A program made the translations under genes and the position numbers. Below, one piece after another: positions 52,973-63,314 of a stretch of 63,958 bases of DNA. The stretch is from Lachnospiraceae bacterium (GTDB taxonomy: Bacteria; Bacillota; Clostridia; Lachnospirales; Lachnospiraceae), in contig JAETON010000013.1 in NCBI GenBank assembly GCA_021771695.1, forward strand, positions 1-63,958, written 5' to 3'. Numbering within the stretch: position 1 is the stretch's first letter; each line of letters opens with the position of its first letter. A model generated the notes under the pieces. That model worked only from the letters and a program-made list of their open reading frames with translations. It had not been told where the DNA came from and did not search any database.

Positions 52973-52999
52973 AAACCGCCCTCTAAAAGACGACGGTTT
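52973..52999 (-). terminator. Terminator after recD2
   Basis: AAACCG / CGGTTT with partly paired interior, followed on the minus strand by TTTTTC. A second hairpin with GTCCGC/GCAGAC arms lies at the stop codon (53029-53047). Confidence 0.75.
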
Positions 53000-53046
53000 C
53001 TGCCATTTTATGCCTATTTAATCTAACAAAGCGGACAAGTCTGCTT

Positions 53047-55296
53047 CTAAGAAAATAAAAAAGGATTTTCTTCTGATTCATGGGCAATTTCCTCAATGCG
53101 TTTTGACAAGGTAGAATACCTCCTTTGTTCATTGACATTTTGAATCATAGAAAATAAAGTCCCACGATCTCCTACAATTGTCAAACAATTTCTTGCTCTT
53201 GTCACACCTGTATACAACAAATTTCTATGAAACAAAACCTTAGGTCCCGTGAGCAAAGGCATCACAACAGCCGGGTACTCACTTCCTTGAGATTTATGTA
53301 TCGTAATCGCATAAGCAAGTTCTAATTCATCCAACATTGCATAACCGTACTGAACCTCTCTGGAATCATCAAATACAACGGTTATTTTTTCCGTAAAATC
53401 ATTAATTTCCGTTACAATTCCAATGTCTCCATTAAACACACCGATTCCTTTGTCAACGGTAAATCCCTTAGAGTTTCTTACTTCCCATTCCAATTGATAA
53501 TTATTTTTAATCTGCATGACTTTATCCCCTTCACGGAGAATGCCGAAAGCTGTCTCTTTTTCCTTTTTTTCCTGTTTCGGTGGATTCAAGTACTGTTGCA
53601 TCACCTGATTCAAGCGTTCTACACCCAATTCACCTTTCCTCATTGGAGTAAGAATTTGAATGTCATATGGTTTTGCATTTACATATCCCGGCAGCTTATC
53701 CCGCACCAAATATACCAAAACTCCCAACACATCCTGTATGGAATTCCTTTGCAGAAAAAAGAAATCCTTGCTCTTATTATCTAATTCTACAGATCTGCCC
53801 TGGTGGATCAAATGGGCATTCCGCACAATATGGCTTCCCTCTTCCTGACGAAAAATCTGATTCAATGCTACTACCTTAAATTCTTTGGAAGCAATCATAT
53901 CTTTTAATACATTTCCGGCACCAATCGACGGAAGCTGATTGGCATCTCCCACCATAACCAGCCGTGTCCCAGGCACTATTGCTTGAAGCAGTGCATTCAT
54001 CAAATATAAATCTACCATAGACATTTCATCAATAATAATTACATCTGTCTCCAGTGGATTCCCTGCATTTCTTTCAAAGGGCAGGCCTGCTTGATTCATA
54101 TCACGTTCTGCCTCTCCATTCAATTCCAAAAGTCTGTGGATTGTCATTGCCTCATATCCGGTTGCTTCTGTCATACGTTTGGCTGCTCTGCCTGTCGGTG
54201 CCGCCAGACGTATATCCAATCCTTCATTTTCAAAATATTGAATCATCCCATTAATCGTAGTTGTTTTTCCTGTTCCGGGACCCCCTGTCAAAATCACAAG
54301 ACTATGACATGCAATTGCTTCAATCGCTTCTTTTTGTTTCTCCGCAAAACTAATCTGTTCTGCCTTCTCAATCCCTGCAATCATCGTTTCAATTTCAGAT
54401 ATAGAAACATCATAGTGCAGATTCAAATCGCAAAGCATTCTTGCCGTATTCACTTCCATATGATACTGTGCTGCGCCATACACACGGGTTTCGTCTTCTT
54501 CCACAATCATAATCTTTTTATCAATCATCATGCCCAAAAGCTGTTCCTCCACAGCTTCTTTTTCAACCCCTAAAATATGTGCTGCATTTCTGCACAAAAT
54601 ATGCTTCGGAAGATATATATGACCTTCATTTAATGCCTGCATTAATGTATAAAAAATGCCAGAAATAATACGATAATCAGAATCACTTCCAATTCCAACT
54701 TTTTTCGCAATTTCATCTGCAATCTTAAAACCTACCCCTGCAATATCATCAGTCATGCGGTAAGGATTTTCTTGAATAATTGTATATAATTGATCGCCAT
54801 ATTCCTTAAAAATCTTTACCGCCAGATTATTATTGATTCCATAACCGGACAAAAACATCATGGCATGGCGCATTTCCTGTTTTTCATTAAACTCCACCGC
54901 AATGGACTGTGCCTTTTTATTGGTAATTCCCTTTACCTCTGCTAACCGCTCCGGTTCTTCTTCGATAATACGAAATGTATCCATTTTAAATTTTTTCACA
55001 ATCTTTTTTGCAGTTGCCGGACCCACACCTTTGATAGCTCCAGAGCCAAGATATCTTTCCATACTCTGCATATCATTTGGCGCAGTAATTTCATAAGTTT
55101 TCATCTGAAATTGTGGTCCGTGAACCGGATGGTCTACATATTCTCCTTCCATAGAAATATACTCTCCCTCATTCAAAAAAGGAAACAACCCTACAACTGT
55201 TTCTTCATCATCTTCTATATCCAAACTCAGCACCGTATATCCATTACTTTCATTACGGAATCGAATATGTTCCACATACCCTTCCAACCGTTCCAT
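53047..55296 (-). CDS. recD2: RecD2-type ATP-dependent DNA helicase
   Basis: This 749-residue SF1B 5'-3' helicase has the long N-terminal region typical of RecD2 (about 1-320, with an OB fold and HhH repeats such as GSGAIKGVGPATAKKIVKKF), Walker A LTGGPGTGKTTTIN near residue 345, Walker B IIIDEMSMVD and motif VI YTGVTRARNCLTIVG. It is a stand-alone helicase, not part of RecBCD. The start at 55296 follows AAGGAGG; an upstream in-frame ATG adds 14 residues. Confidence 0.95.
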   Translation of the reverse strand: MERLEGYVEHIRFRNESNGYTVLSLDIEDDEETVVGLFPFLNEGEYISMEGEYVDHPVHGPQFQMKTYEITAPNDMQSMERYLGSGAIKGVGPATAKKIVKKFKMDTFRIIEEEPERLAEVKGITNKKAQSIAVEFNEKQEMRHAMMFLSGYGINNNLAVKIFKEYGDQLYTIIQENPYRMTDDIAGVGFKIADEIAKKVGIGSDSDYRIISGIFYTLMQALNEGHIYLPKHILCRNAAHILGVEKEAVEEQLLGMMIDKKIMIVEEDETRVYGAAQYHMEVNTARMLCDLNLHYDVSISEIETMIAGIEKAEQISFAEKQKEAIEAIACHSLVILTGGPGTGKTTTINGMIQYFENEGLDIRLAAPTGRAAKRMTEATGYEAMTIHRLLELNGEAERDMNQAGLPFERNAGNPLETDVIIIDEMSMVDLYLMNALLQAIVPGTRLVMVGDANQLPSIGAGNVLKDMIASKEFKVVALNQIFRQEEGSHIVRNAHLIHQGRSVELDNKSKDFFFLQRNSIQDVLGVLVYLVRDKLPGYVNAKPYDIQILTPMRKGELGVERLNQVMQQYLNPPKQEKKEKETAFGILREGDKVMQIKNNYQLEWEVRNSKGFTVDKGIGVFNGDIGIVTEINDFTEKITVVFDDSREVQYGYAMLDELELAYAITIHKSQGSEYPAVVMPLLTGPKVLFHRNLLYTGVTRARNCLTIVGDRGTLFSMIQNVNEQRRYSTLSKRIEEIAHESEENPFLFS

Positions 55297-55329
55297 CCGT
55301 TTCACCTCCTTTTTGAAACAAACAAAAAA

Positions 55330-55347
55330 CCAGGACATTCATCCTGG
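55330..55347 (-). terminator. Terminator after mreB
   Basis: CCAGGA / TCCTGG with a 6-nt loop, then T6 on the minus strand, placed between mreB and recD2. Confidence 0.88.
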
Positions 55348-55363
55348 CTTAATGATTTTTCTT

Positions 55364-56368
55364 TTATTTTTTCTTTTTATCTTCTTCTGCAAGGAATTCG
55401 ATGTATTTACCTGTACCAATGGCAACGGCTGTTAATGGATCTTCAGCTGTCATTGTATTAATACCTGTTTTTTCTTCAATTAATTCTTCTAATCCCTGAA
55501 TCAATGAGCCTCCTCCTGTCAGCACAATTCCGCGGTCAGAAATATCTGCTGCTAATTCCGGTGGAGTTCTCTCCAATACATTATGAACAGCATCTACAAT
55601 TTGATATGCCGGTTCTCTTAATGCTTCTTCTGTCTCTTCGGAAGTTACTGTAACTGTCTTTGGAAGTCCTGTTACTAAGTTACGTCCACGCACATCCATC
55701 GTAAGATTTTCCGGACGTTTAAATACAGTACCAACATTGATTTTGATTTCTTCTGCAGTACGTTCTCCAATCAACAGATTATGCTTTTTACGCATGAAAC
55801 GAACGATGGCTTCATCAAAGTCATCTCCTGCTATCTTAATTGAATTGCTGACAACTACACCGCCCAGAGAAATAACTGCAATATCAGACGTTCCTCCTCC
55901 AATATCTACAATCATATTTCCGCATGGTTTTGAAATATCAATTCCTGCTCCAATTGCTGCTGCAACCGGTTCTTCAATAATAGAAACTTCTCTTGCTCCT
56001 GCCTGATAAGTTGCATCTTCTACAGCCTTCTTCTCTACTTCTGTTGCACCGCTTGGCACGCAGACACTGATACGCGGTTTTCTTCCAAATAAAGATTTTC
56101 CTACTGTGCGGCTGATAAAATAATTCAACATCTTTTCTGTAACTGTATAATCAGAAATCACACCCTGACGAAGCGGACGCACTGCAATAATATTTCCAGG
56201 TGTCCTTCCAAGCATCAAACGTGCTTCCTCTCCAATTGCTTTAATTTTATTTGTGTCTCTATCAAAAGCCACAACAGATGGCTCTTTTAAAACAACGCCT
56301 TTACCTTTAACATAGACTAAGACGCTGGCTGTTCCTAAATCGATTCCAATATCTGTTCCTGCTGCCAT
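55364..56368 (-). CDS. mreB: Rod-shape actin-like protein MreB/Mbl
   Basis: This 334-residue actin homologue has the phosphate-1 loop DIGIDLGTASVLVYV, phosphate-2 DIGGGTSDIAVIS near residue 160 and the adenosine motif LTGGGSLIQGLEEL near 290. It forms membrane filaments that guide side-wall synthesis. mreC and mreD are not adjacent, so this may be the Mbl-type paralogue. It has its own terminator. Confidence 0.95.
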   Translation of the reverse strand: MAAGTDIGIDLGTASVLVYVKGKGVVLKEPSVVAFDRDTNKIKAIGEEARLMLGRTPGNIIAVRPLRQGVISDYTVTEKMLNYFISRTVGKSLFGRKPRISVCVPSGATEVEKKAVEDATYQAGAREVSIIEEPVAAAIGAGIDISKPCGNMIVDIGGGTSDIAVISLGGVVVSNSIKIAGDDFDEAIVRFMRKKHNLLIGERTAEEIKINVGTVFKRPENLTMDVRGRNLVTGLPKTVTVTSEETEEALREPAYQIVDAVHNVLERTPPELAADISDRGIVLTGGGSLIQGLEELIEEKTGINTMTAEDPLTAVAIGTGKYIEFLAEEDKKKK

Positions 56369-56534
56369 GGTAACTAAATTCCCCTTTCATTTTCTATTAT
56401 TATGTTAATGATTGATTATTTGTATACATACTCTCTTAATTATAAACATTCCACCAGAAAATTCAATTGTTTTTTACAGATTCTCTAAAAATTCAGCAAA
56501 ATTTAAGATTTCCGTAATTACTGTAGTATATACT

Positions 56535-57407
56535 TTATTTTTCCCATCTGCCAGAAGCCCCGCATGGCAGAATTAAGCCATTTGAACTTACTGGAAGCCC
56601 AACCTCATCAGCGATAACTTTTCCACCGAATTTTGCTCTTACTTCTGTCTCCAGCATATAGGTTAATACTGCCGGCTGAAGCCCCGTTGTATAAGAATTA
56701 ATAAGGAAAAACAATGGATTATCTGATAAAATTTTTGTACACAACTGAACAAACGGATAAATCTTTTCTTCAATCTTCCAAATTTCTCCTTTGGGTCCTC
56801 TTCCATAGGATGGCGGGTCCATAATAATACCATCATAATGATTCCCCCTGCGGATTTCCCGTTCAACAAATTTCACACAATCATCTACCAGCCAACGGAT
56901 TGGTTTTTCTCTTAATCCAGATAACTGGGCATTTTCCTTTGCCCAATTCACCATACCTTTGGAGGCATCTACATGAGTTACTGCCGCTCCTGCATTGGCC
57001 GCTGCAAGGGTTGCCCCTCCGGTATATGCAAATAAATTCAATACTTTTATTGGTCTTCCCGCATTCTTAATTTTCGCAGAAAACCAGTCCCAATTAACTG
57101 CCTGCTCTGGAAACAACCCAGTGTGTTTAAAACTAAAAGGCTGCAGATGGAACTTTAAATTTTTATATTGGATATCCCATTTCTTAGGAAGATCAAAAAA
57201 CTCCCACTGTCCGCCGCCTTTATTGCTTCTATGATAATGGCCGTTTGGTCTTTTCCACTGCTTTAACCGCTTCGGTGTATTCCATAAAACCTGCGGGTCC
57301 GGCCTAACAAGAAAATAATCACCCCATCGTTCTAACTTTTCACCATTTGAAGTGTCTAAAACTTCATAATCTTTCCATTGGTCTGCTGCCCACATACTGA
57401 TTCTCAC
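56535..57407 (-). CDS. Class I SAM-dependent methyltransferase (RlmI-like)
   Basis: This 290-residue protein has motif I LNLFAYTGGATLAAANAGA near residue 123, HVDASKGMVNWAKENAQLSG and the catalytic-loop DPPSYGRGPKGEIW near residue 200. The DPPSYGRG motif relates it to RlmI-type rRNA cytosine methyltransferases, but it lacks the PUA domain. The target is probably an rRNA base; this is inference. Confidence 0.88.
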   Translation of the reverse strand: MRISMWAADQWKDYEVLDTSNGEKLERWGDYFLVRPDPQVLWNTPKRLKQWKRPNGHYHRSNKGGGQWEFFDLPKKWDIQYKNLKFHLQPFSFKHTGLFPEQAVNWDWFSAKIKNAGRPIKVLNLFAYTGGATLAAANAGAAVTHVDASKGMVNWAKENAQLSGLREKPIRWLVDDCVKFVEREIRRGNHYDGIIMDPPSYGRGPKGEIWKIEEKIYPFVQLCTKILSDNPLFFLINSYTTGLQPAVLTYMLETEVRAKFGGKVIADEVGLPVSSNGLILPCGASGRWEK

Positions 57408-57465
57408 TTTCTATCTTTTGAAATTTCATTTGATATTATACACTGCTTTTTTTATAAATTATTTT

Positions 57466-58773
57466 CTATTCTTGAATTCCCTGCAGATAATTCACAAACT
57501 GCTGTGCTGTTCTTCCAGAAATTCCGCCATGACTTAATTCCCATTTATTCGCTTCTTTACATAGATCATCATCTGACATAGTGATTCCTGCTTTTCTCGC
57601 CAATTGAATTACAATGTTGAAATATTCTTTCTGACTCGGTTTAGAGTAATTAATTGTTACACCAAAACGATTTACCAAAGATAATTTTTCTTCCATAGTA
57701 TCGGAACGATGCATTCCATTGCTTTGTTCCACATCATCACGGTCCTTCCATGTTTCTTTAATCAAATGACGGCGGTTAGATGTGGCATAAATTAAAATAT
57801 TTTCCGGCTTTGTCTCAACGCCTCCTTCAATCACAGCTTTTAAAAATTTATATTCAATTTCAAATTCTTCAAAAGACAAATCATCCATATAAATGATAAA
57901 ACGGTAATTTCGATTTTTAATTTTTGCAATAACATTCGATAAATCTTTAAACTGGTGCTTATAAATCTCAATCATACGCAGACCTTGGTCGTAATATTCA
58001 TTGACAATCGCTTTAATACTGGTAGACTTCCCTGTCCCGCTGTCTCCAAACAGCAAGGCATTGTTTGCTTTCCGTCCATGGACAAATGCCTCTGTATTAT
58101 CCACCAATTTTTTCTTCTGAATCTCATATCCAACCAAATCAGACAATACGACCTTGTCCATATTATTAATAGCACGGAAACGAATATCCCCATCTTTACA
58201 TTCTTCAATACGGAATGCTTTATTTAATCCAAACATGCCCACACCGTATGCCTTATAGAAATCAGTAACTGCATCAAAGAATTCATCTTCATCTTTCGTT
58301 TTTTCCAGTCTTTCACTTAACGCCCGTACTTTCTCACTAACATTTTTATTGTACATTAATTCCGGCTTTCCAATTGCCTGATAATCAGAAATCCTGCTGA
58401 AGCAATCAATTCCTAAAGCCTTTTCGATCTTACTGAAATCAAAATCAAATAATTCTTTAAATGCCTTAAAATCACTTTTTGCAAAATGATTCACACTTCC
58501 TTCGCTGGCACCAACTTTCTCACAAGTGATACTAAATGGATTTTCATTGGTAATCAGCAGAAACGTTAAATAATTATGCCAAAGATTTTTATCAAAAGCA
58601 TAGTCTGTTGCTGTCTGCAAAATTCTTTTAATCTGTTTAAAAACTCTAGTTGTCAAAACATCTTTGCTTTGGGTTTTCTCATCCATACAGCGAAAAATAT
58701 CACTTAACTCCATCAAAATAGAGTCTTGATCCATATCCCCATAAATTAATAACTTTGAAACTATATTATACAT
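57466..58773 (-). CDS. DUF815 AAA+ ATPase
   Basis: This 435-residue ATP-binding protein has a helical N-terminal half and an AAA-like core with Walker [17 protein letters not shown] near residue 245 and Walker [15 protein letters not shown] near 295, then [13 protein letters not shown] and [18 protein letters not shown]815 ATPases are widespread and largely uncharacterised. The start at 58773 (MYNIVSKLL) fits the family; the in-frame extension to 58857 is not conserved-looking. Confidence 0.85.
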   Translation of the reverse strand: MYNIVSKLLIYGDMDQDSILMELSDIFRCMDEKTQSKDVLTTRVFKQIKRILQTATDYAFDKNLWHNYLTFLLITNENPFSITCEKVGASEGSVNHFAKSDFKAFKELFDFDFSKIEKALGIDCFSRISDYQAIGKPELMYNKNVSEKVRALSERLEKTKDEDEFFDAVTDFYKAYGVGMFGLNKAFRIEECKDGDIRFRAINNMDKVVLSDLVGYEIQKKKLVDNTEAFVHGRKANNALLFGDSGTGKSTSIKAIVNEYYDQGLRMIEIYKHQFKDLSNVIAKIKNRNYRFIIYMDDLSFEEFEIEYKFLKAVIEGGVETKPENILIYATSNRRHLIKETWKDRDDVEQSNGMHRSDTMEEKLSLVNRFGVTINYSKPSQKEYFNIVIQLARKAGITMSDDDLCKEANKWELSHGGISGRTAQQFVNYLQGIQE

Positions 58774-58866
58774 TGATTTTCTCACCTTCTGTGTTCTTTT
58801 TCTATTCATTATACATGATTTTTCACCATACGGAACATAAAATATCAATTTTAACAAAAGAGTCCT

Positions 58867-59510
58867 TTAGTCTTCATATAAAAATTCGATATATGCCATA
58901 ATATCCGCAAAATCTATCTGACAGGCTCCTTCATAAATGCCAATCGGGACGATATCCTCAAATTCATAAATGACCGGATACTGGTCATGGGCAAAATCGT
59001 AAACTAAAATCTTTTTTCAATCTGGATCAATCATCCAATATTCTCTCACTCCCGCTGCTTCATATTTTGACAATTTTACAATAGTATCTCTCTTATTTGT
59101 AGAAGGTGATAATACTTCTACAATAAAATCCGGAGCACCCACCGTAACTCCTTTTTTATCTTAGATTTATCACATACAACAAAGAAATCCGGCTGTATCA
59201 TCGTCCGGTCATCTTTATCCAGCTGCACATCTAATTCTGCCCTCCTATCGTCTGGCAGAGCATAATAATCTTCCAGCGTATAACTCCCACTCTGCTTCTC
59301 GATTCTATAAACTGCTGCCTCCTCCAACATCTCTTGTGACTCTGGAACAAACACACTCTCTAACGCTTTTAATGTATCATATCTGGGCGACTTAGTAATA
59401 CCGCTTAAAACTTTCTGGACAGTTCCTACCGGCATTCCAGACATCTGAGATATCTGTTCATAAGAATAACCAAGTTCTTTTTTCTTTTGTTTCATCTCTT
59501 TTACCGTCAT
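58867..59510 (-). pseudogene. Decayed XRE-HTH/Uma2 fusion gene
   Basis: Read on the minus strand from 59510, residues 1-60 form an XRE-type HTH (YSYEQISQMSGMPVGTVQKVLSG). A Uma2 (DUF820) nuclease-like domain follows (MIQPDFFVVCDKSKI). A shift in the A6 run at 59152-59157 moves the frame. The rest of the domain, GAPDFIVEVLSPSTNKRDT and EYWMIDPD, continues in another frame, where a TGA at 59017-59019 breaks it before KKILVYDF; the coding sequence ends at 58867. Two independent lesions mark it as dead. The start follows AAGGAGG. Confidence 0.85.
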
Positions 59511-59601
59511 AAACCATCCTCCTTTAAATTTATATCCATATTTTACTATATTTTTATCCAAACCGCAGCCAAATTATTGCCTTTTATCCATTTATATCCC
59601 A

Positions 59602-59632
59602 AAAATGGCAGTCTTTCATTGACTGCCATTTT
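59602..59632. terminator. Terminator after deoB
   Basis: Perfect 12-bp stem AAAATGGCAGTC / GACTGCCATTTT with a 7-nt loop. It ends the PHP-rpiR-rpiR-deoB operon on the minus strand. Confidence 0.9.
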
Positions 59633-59642
59633 CTTTTCATCC

Positions 59643-60839
59643 CTATTCTTTTTGTAATTGTTCTAACATCGAAGTCCCAATACATCCTTCTGGCATATTT
59701 ACTTGAAAGTTTTCAGCAATCGTTGCACCAACCACGGCAAAACAATCCTGTTCCGGCAATTCTTCCCCTTGTTTCATGGACGGTGACCATGCAATAAACG
59801 GCACTTTTTCTCTTGTATGATCTGTTCCTCTATAAGTAGGATCATTTCCATGATCTGCCGTTAGAATTAACAAATCATCATCTCTTAAAAGAGGCATCAA
59901 TTCCCCAAGTTTGCAATCAAACTTTTCCAGTTCTGTTGCATACCCTTTTACATTTCGGCGATGCCCCCACAAAGCATCGAAATCGACCAAATTTACAAAA
60001 CATAATCCATGAAAATCCTGCCCTGCCAATTGAATCGTCTGTTCCATTCCGTGTACCGAAGATTTTGATTTGTAAGCCTTTGTAATGCCCTCTCCATCAA
60101 AAATATCTTTGATTTTTCCTACAGAAATCACATCATATCCTGCATTTTTCAATGCATTTAATACCGTAGCTCCATAAGGTTTTAAAGCATAATCATGGCG
60201 GTTGGAAGTACGGACAAATTCTCCTTTTTTCCGTCCTGTATATGGGCGGGCAATCACACGCCCTACTTTCCACTCATCTTTTAATGTTATCTGCCGTGCA
60301 ATCTCGCAATAATGATACAAGTTATCTAATCCCATCGTCTCCTCATTTCCACAAATCTGCATTACAGAATCTGCTGAGGTGTAAACAATCAAATGTCCCT
60401 TTTCGATTTCCTCTTCCCCTAGTTCATCCAGAATCGCAGTTCCGCTGGCACTTTTATTGCCAATGATAACCCTTCCCGTCCTTTTCGATAATTCATCCAT
60501 TAATTCCTTTGGAAACCCGGTTTCTGTAAAAGTTTGAAAAGGCTTTGTAATATGAAGTCCCATCATTTCCCAATGCCCGGTCATAGTATCTTTTCCTGTA
60601 CTGCTTTCCTTCAGCTTCGTATATTTTCCAATCGGCTGTTCTTCTGGTTCTATTCCTTGAAGCGGACGGATATTTGCAATTCCAAGTTTTTTAAGATTTG
60701 GTATGTTCCAATGTTCTGTATGTTCTGCAATATGTCCTAAAGTATCTGCTCCTGCATCTTCATAATCAGCAGCGTCTTCCATACTTCCGATTCCAAGAGA
60801 ATCTAATACAATTGTAAAAATTCTTTGATACCTTTTCAT
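59643..60839 (-). CDS. deoB: Phosphopentomutase
   Basis: This 398-residue Mn-dependent enzyme interconverts (deoxy)ribose-1-P and -5-P. It has the alkaline-phosphatase fold: [15 protein letters not shown] with a metal Asp at the N-terminus, the active Thr in [13 protein letters not shown] near residue 86, and metal ligands in [14 protein letters not shown] and [19 protein letters not shown] near 330. It is 12 bp after an rpiR-type gene, an unusual neighbour, since deoB more often lies with nucleoside phosphorylases. Confidence 0.96.
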   Translation of the reverse strand: MKRYQRIFTIVLDSLGIGSMEDAADYEDAGADTLGHIAEHTEHWNIPNLKKLGIANIRPLQGIEPEEQPIGKYTKLKESSTGKDTMTGHWEMMGLHITKPFQTFTETGFPKELMDELSKRTGRVIIGNKSASGTAILDELGEEEIEKGHLIVYTSADSVMQICGNEETMGLDNLYHYCEIARQITLKDEWKVGRVIARPYTGRKKGEFVRTSNRHDYALKPYGATVLNALKNAGYDVISVGKIKDIFDGEGITKAYKSKSSVHGMEQTIQLAGQDFHGLCFVNLVDFDALWGHRRNVKGYATELEKFDCKLGELMPLLRDDDLLILTADHGNDPTYRGTDHTREKVPFIAWSPSMKQGEELPEQDCFAVVGATIAENFQVNMPEGCIGTSMLEQLQKE

Positions 60840-60851
60840 TTTTCTACCTCA

Positions 60852-61604
60852 CTAGGACTGTTTATAATCTAACAGCTTCAATAAAAGGAATTCATTGATT
60901 ATAAAAAACTCCGAAGCCATATTCAAATCTGCATGATTCTCTCTCTTAATTACTGGATGACAGTAAAATTGAATACTAATATCGCTCAATCTCGCCAATT
61001 CATTATTTCCCACCTGTGTTACAGATACAATTTTTACGTCCCTTGCCTTTAGTCTTTCTGCAAACTCATTCATAAAAGAATTATTTCCAGATAAAGAATA
61101 TAAAAAGAAAACATCATCCTTAGATACATGATTTAAAAGAATTCTTGTTTCATCTCTTCCCTCAACTGTATGAATCAAATATCCTGCGAACAGCATAACC
61201 CTTTTCAACTCTTTTGATGCATGTTTTTGAACCGATCCGGAGCCATAAGCATAAATTTTTCCAGAATGGTCTAACATCTCAAATAATTTTGTTAAATCCT
61301 GCTCCATAATTACATCCATCGTTTTCATATAGTCCTGATAAACTTTCTCAATCTCCCTTGAATTGAATGTTTCTTTCCCCTCAGAATCCCATTTTAAATA
61401 TATTTTTAATTCACTATAACCTCCCAAACCAATTTTTCTCGTAAATCGAATAATTGTTGTATGTGATACGTTACATCTTGCTGCCAATTCCTGTATCGAA
61501 ATATTTTTACACTCCTCTTTATGATGAAGAATATAACTCCATATATATAAATCATTTTCATTTAGTTTATCAAAATTATCGTTAATCAACTTTTCCAGTT
61601 TCAC
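60852..61604 (-). CDS. RpiR/MurR-family regulator (second of tandem pair)
   Basis: This protein of about 250 residues has an N-terminal HTH_6 domain (about 1-75, IQELAARCNVSHTTIIRFTRKIGLGGYSELK) and a C-terminal SIS sugar-phosphate-binding domain (about 105-235, KIYAYGSGSVQKHASKELKRVM and FLYSLSGNNSFMNEFAERLK). I take the GTG at 61604 as start, because it gives the same N-terminus (KLEKLIN) as the paralogue. This leaves a 23-bp overlap with the upstream gene. It lies just before deoB. Confidence 0.88.
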   Translation of the reverse strand: MKLEKLINDNFDKLNENDLYIWSYILHHKEECKNISIQELAARCNVSHTTIIRFTRKIGLGGYSELKIYLKWDSEGKETFNSREIEKVYQDYMKTMDVIMEQDLTKLFEMLDHSGKIYAYGSGSVQKHASKELKRVMLFAGYLIHTVEGRDETRILLNHVSKDDVFFLYSLSGNNSFMNEFAERLKARDVKIVSVTQVGNNELARLSDISIQFYCHPVIKRENHADLNMASEFFIINEFLLLKLLDYKQS

Positions 61605-62367
61605 GTTCTTCCGCCTTTCTCTTATGCTTAAAATGCTCATACTTCAAAAAAAGTATTTCCATTAAAATAAAATATGTCGTCAAAGAATCATAACCCTCAT
61701 TCCTAAATATGCACTGAATTTTTGTATCAGACGTATAAAGATTATAATCCGATAAATGTGACAAACTATTATCTCTTAGGCATGTAATCGAAACAATTGG
61801 AACATTTTTTATTTTCAATTGTTTTGTCAAATCTATAATAAATTCATTTTCACCTGAAACAGAAATCATAAAAAACAAGTCTCTATCATCAACAATATCC
61901 AAAACATTCTCTGCTTCTGCATAGCCGCTTAAATTATAAATGATAACCCCTGCAGTCATAAACAATCGTTTAAATTCTCTTTTAATAGAAGATTGAATCA
62001 TCCCCACTCCATAAATATAAATATTTCGAGCAGAATCCATCTTTTCAAATATCTCTGCACAATCCATATTTTTTATATTTTCAGCAACCGTTTGATAAGA
62101 ACGTCGAATCATCTCCACATCATCTAAATCTTCTTTTGCTTTTTGGTTATCCAGCTTTAGCAAAACTTTTAATTCCCCATAACCTTTTAATGAAAGCTTT
62201 TGTGCGAAGCGAAGAACTGTCGTTCGCGATACACTGCATTTATATGCCAATTGATCAATTGCTAATTTTTCACATTCCTTTCGATGATTCGATATATAGT
62301 CCCATATATACAAGTCATTTTCATTTAAATACCTGTAATATTTATTAACAAGTTGTTCTAACTTCAT
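61582..62367 (-). CDS. RpiR/MurR-family regulator (first of tandem pair)
   Basis: This 261-residue paralogue of the following gene has the HTH_6 region IDQLAYKCSVSRTTVLRFAQKLSLKGYGELK and a SIS domain (NIYIYGVGMIQSSIKREFKRLF, FFMISVSGENEFIIDL). The two share the same N-terminus, KLEQLVN/KLEKLIN with LNENDLYIW, so they arose by duplication. RpiR proteins sense sugar phosphates; neighbouring EIIA and probable GH4 genes suggest an alpha-glucoside route. Confidence 0.9.
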   Translation of the reverse strand: MKLEQLVNKYYRYLNENDLYIWDYISNHRKECEKLAIDQLAYKCSVSRTTVLRFAQKLSLKGYGELKVLLKLDNQKAKEDLDDVEMIRRSYQTVAENIKNMDCAEIFEKMDSARNIYIYGVGMIQSSIKREFKRLFMTAGVIIYNLSGYAEAENVLDIVDDRDLFFMISVSGENEFIIDLTKQLKIKNVPIVSITCLRDNSLSHLSDYNLYTSDTKIQCIFRNEGYDSLTTYFILMEILFLKYEHFKHKRKAEERETGKVD

Positions 62368-62411
62368 GGGTACCTGCCTCTCTTTTGTAAATCTGACTAT
62401 TGTTTTGTTTA

Positions 62412-63209
62412 TTATACCATAACTTTAATTTCTCTGAATACAGGTTCTCGTTTTTCGAACGTACAAAATTCTTTAAACCCAATTTTTTTTAATTCTCTCT
62501 GTGCATCTAAAATATGCTCCCCCAAACGTTTCATATCATGTGCATCTGAACCAATTGTGACAATTCTTCCTCCCATCTGATAATACATTTTCAATATTCT
62601 TCTAGAAGGTGTTAAATCTTTTAAACCATAAGAAAAACAAGATGTATTCACTTCAATTCCTTTTCCATCTTGGATAACTTGATCCAGTATTTTTTCTACC
62701 ATCTCCATGATATGATTATCTGAATATTCTCCGAATAAATCATACCGTTTTATCAAATCCAAATGCCCTAAAACAGAATAATCTTTATAATTTTTTATGA
62801 CTTTATAAAGGGCTTCATAATATCTTTTATGAATTTCCTCCTGAGTCTTTCCTTTCTGAAAATCCTGCCGCCAAAATTCCTGATTATTTATCTGATGATT
62901 GCTTAAAATGATAAACTCAAATGGATACTTTCGCGCATCTTCTTGAAATCTGGAAATTGTATGTTCCTGAACTCCAAATTCAATTCCGGCTTTTATTTTC
63001 AATTGATTTTTATACTTTTGCTTTAATCGGTCTATTTCTTTAAAATATTTATCGTAATTACAATTTAAGTCTGTTTTTACTCCATAATCTACATGTTCTG
63101 TAAAAGCAACTTCTTCCAGTTTTAATGAAACCGCCCGCAAAATCATATCTTCCATTGAGCATTCTGAATCATCACTATAATATGTATGCACATGATAATC
63201 TGTTAACAT
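62412..63209 (-). CDS. PHP-domain histidinol-phosphatase-like hydrolase
   Basis: This 265-residue PHP metallohydrolase has metal motifs DYHVHTYYSDDS at the N-terminus, AFTEHVDYG near residue 40, GIEFGVQEH near 77, LGHLDLIKRYD near 160 and GSDAHDMKRLGEH near 225. Similar proteins are named HisK/HisJ-type histidinol phosphatases, but no his genes are near. With rpiR and deoB it may instead dephosphorylate a sugar phosphate. The start at 63209 follows AAGGAGG. Confidence 0.87.
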   Translation of the reverse strand: MLTDYHVHTYYSDDSECSMEDMILRAVSLKLEEVAFTEHVDYGVKTDLNCNYDKYFKEIDRLKQKYKNQLKIKAGIEFGVQEHTISRFQEDARKYPFEFIILSNHQINNQEFWRQDFQKGKTQEEIHKRYYEALYKVIKNYKDYSVLGHLDLIKRYDLFGEYSDNHIMEMVEKILDQVIQDGKGIEVNTSCFSYGLKDLTPSRRILKMYYQMGGRIVTIGSDAHDMKRLGEHILDAQRELKKIGFKEFCTFEKREPVFREIKVMV

Positions 63210-63253
63210 ATCATCCTCCTTCTTCAGCATACTTAATTCTATATTTCAAAAAA

Positions 63254-63290
63254 AGCAGAAATACCGCCTCTGCCAGACAGTATTCCTGCT
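63254..63290 (-). terminator. Terminator after the EIIA gene
   Basis: 11-bp stem (AGCAGGAATAC / GTATTTCTGCT on the minus strand, one G-U pair), then T7. Confidence 0.88.
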
Positions 63291-63314
63291 TCTGGTTGAT
63301 ATTTATAAAATCAC

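Noticed and set aside
54091-54573. 160-codon plus-strand frame rich in Cys, His and Phe inside recD2
   Set aside because: Antisense shadow of a conserved helicase; the composition reflects the complement of Glu/Lys/Ala codons.
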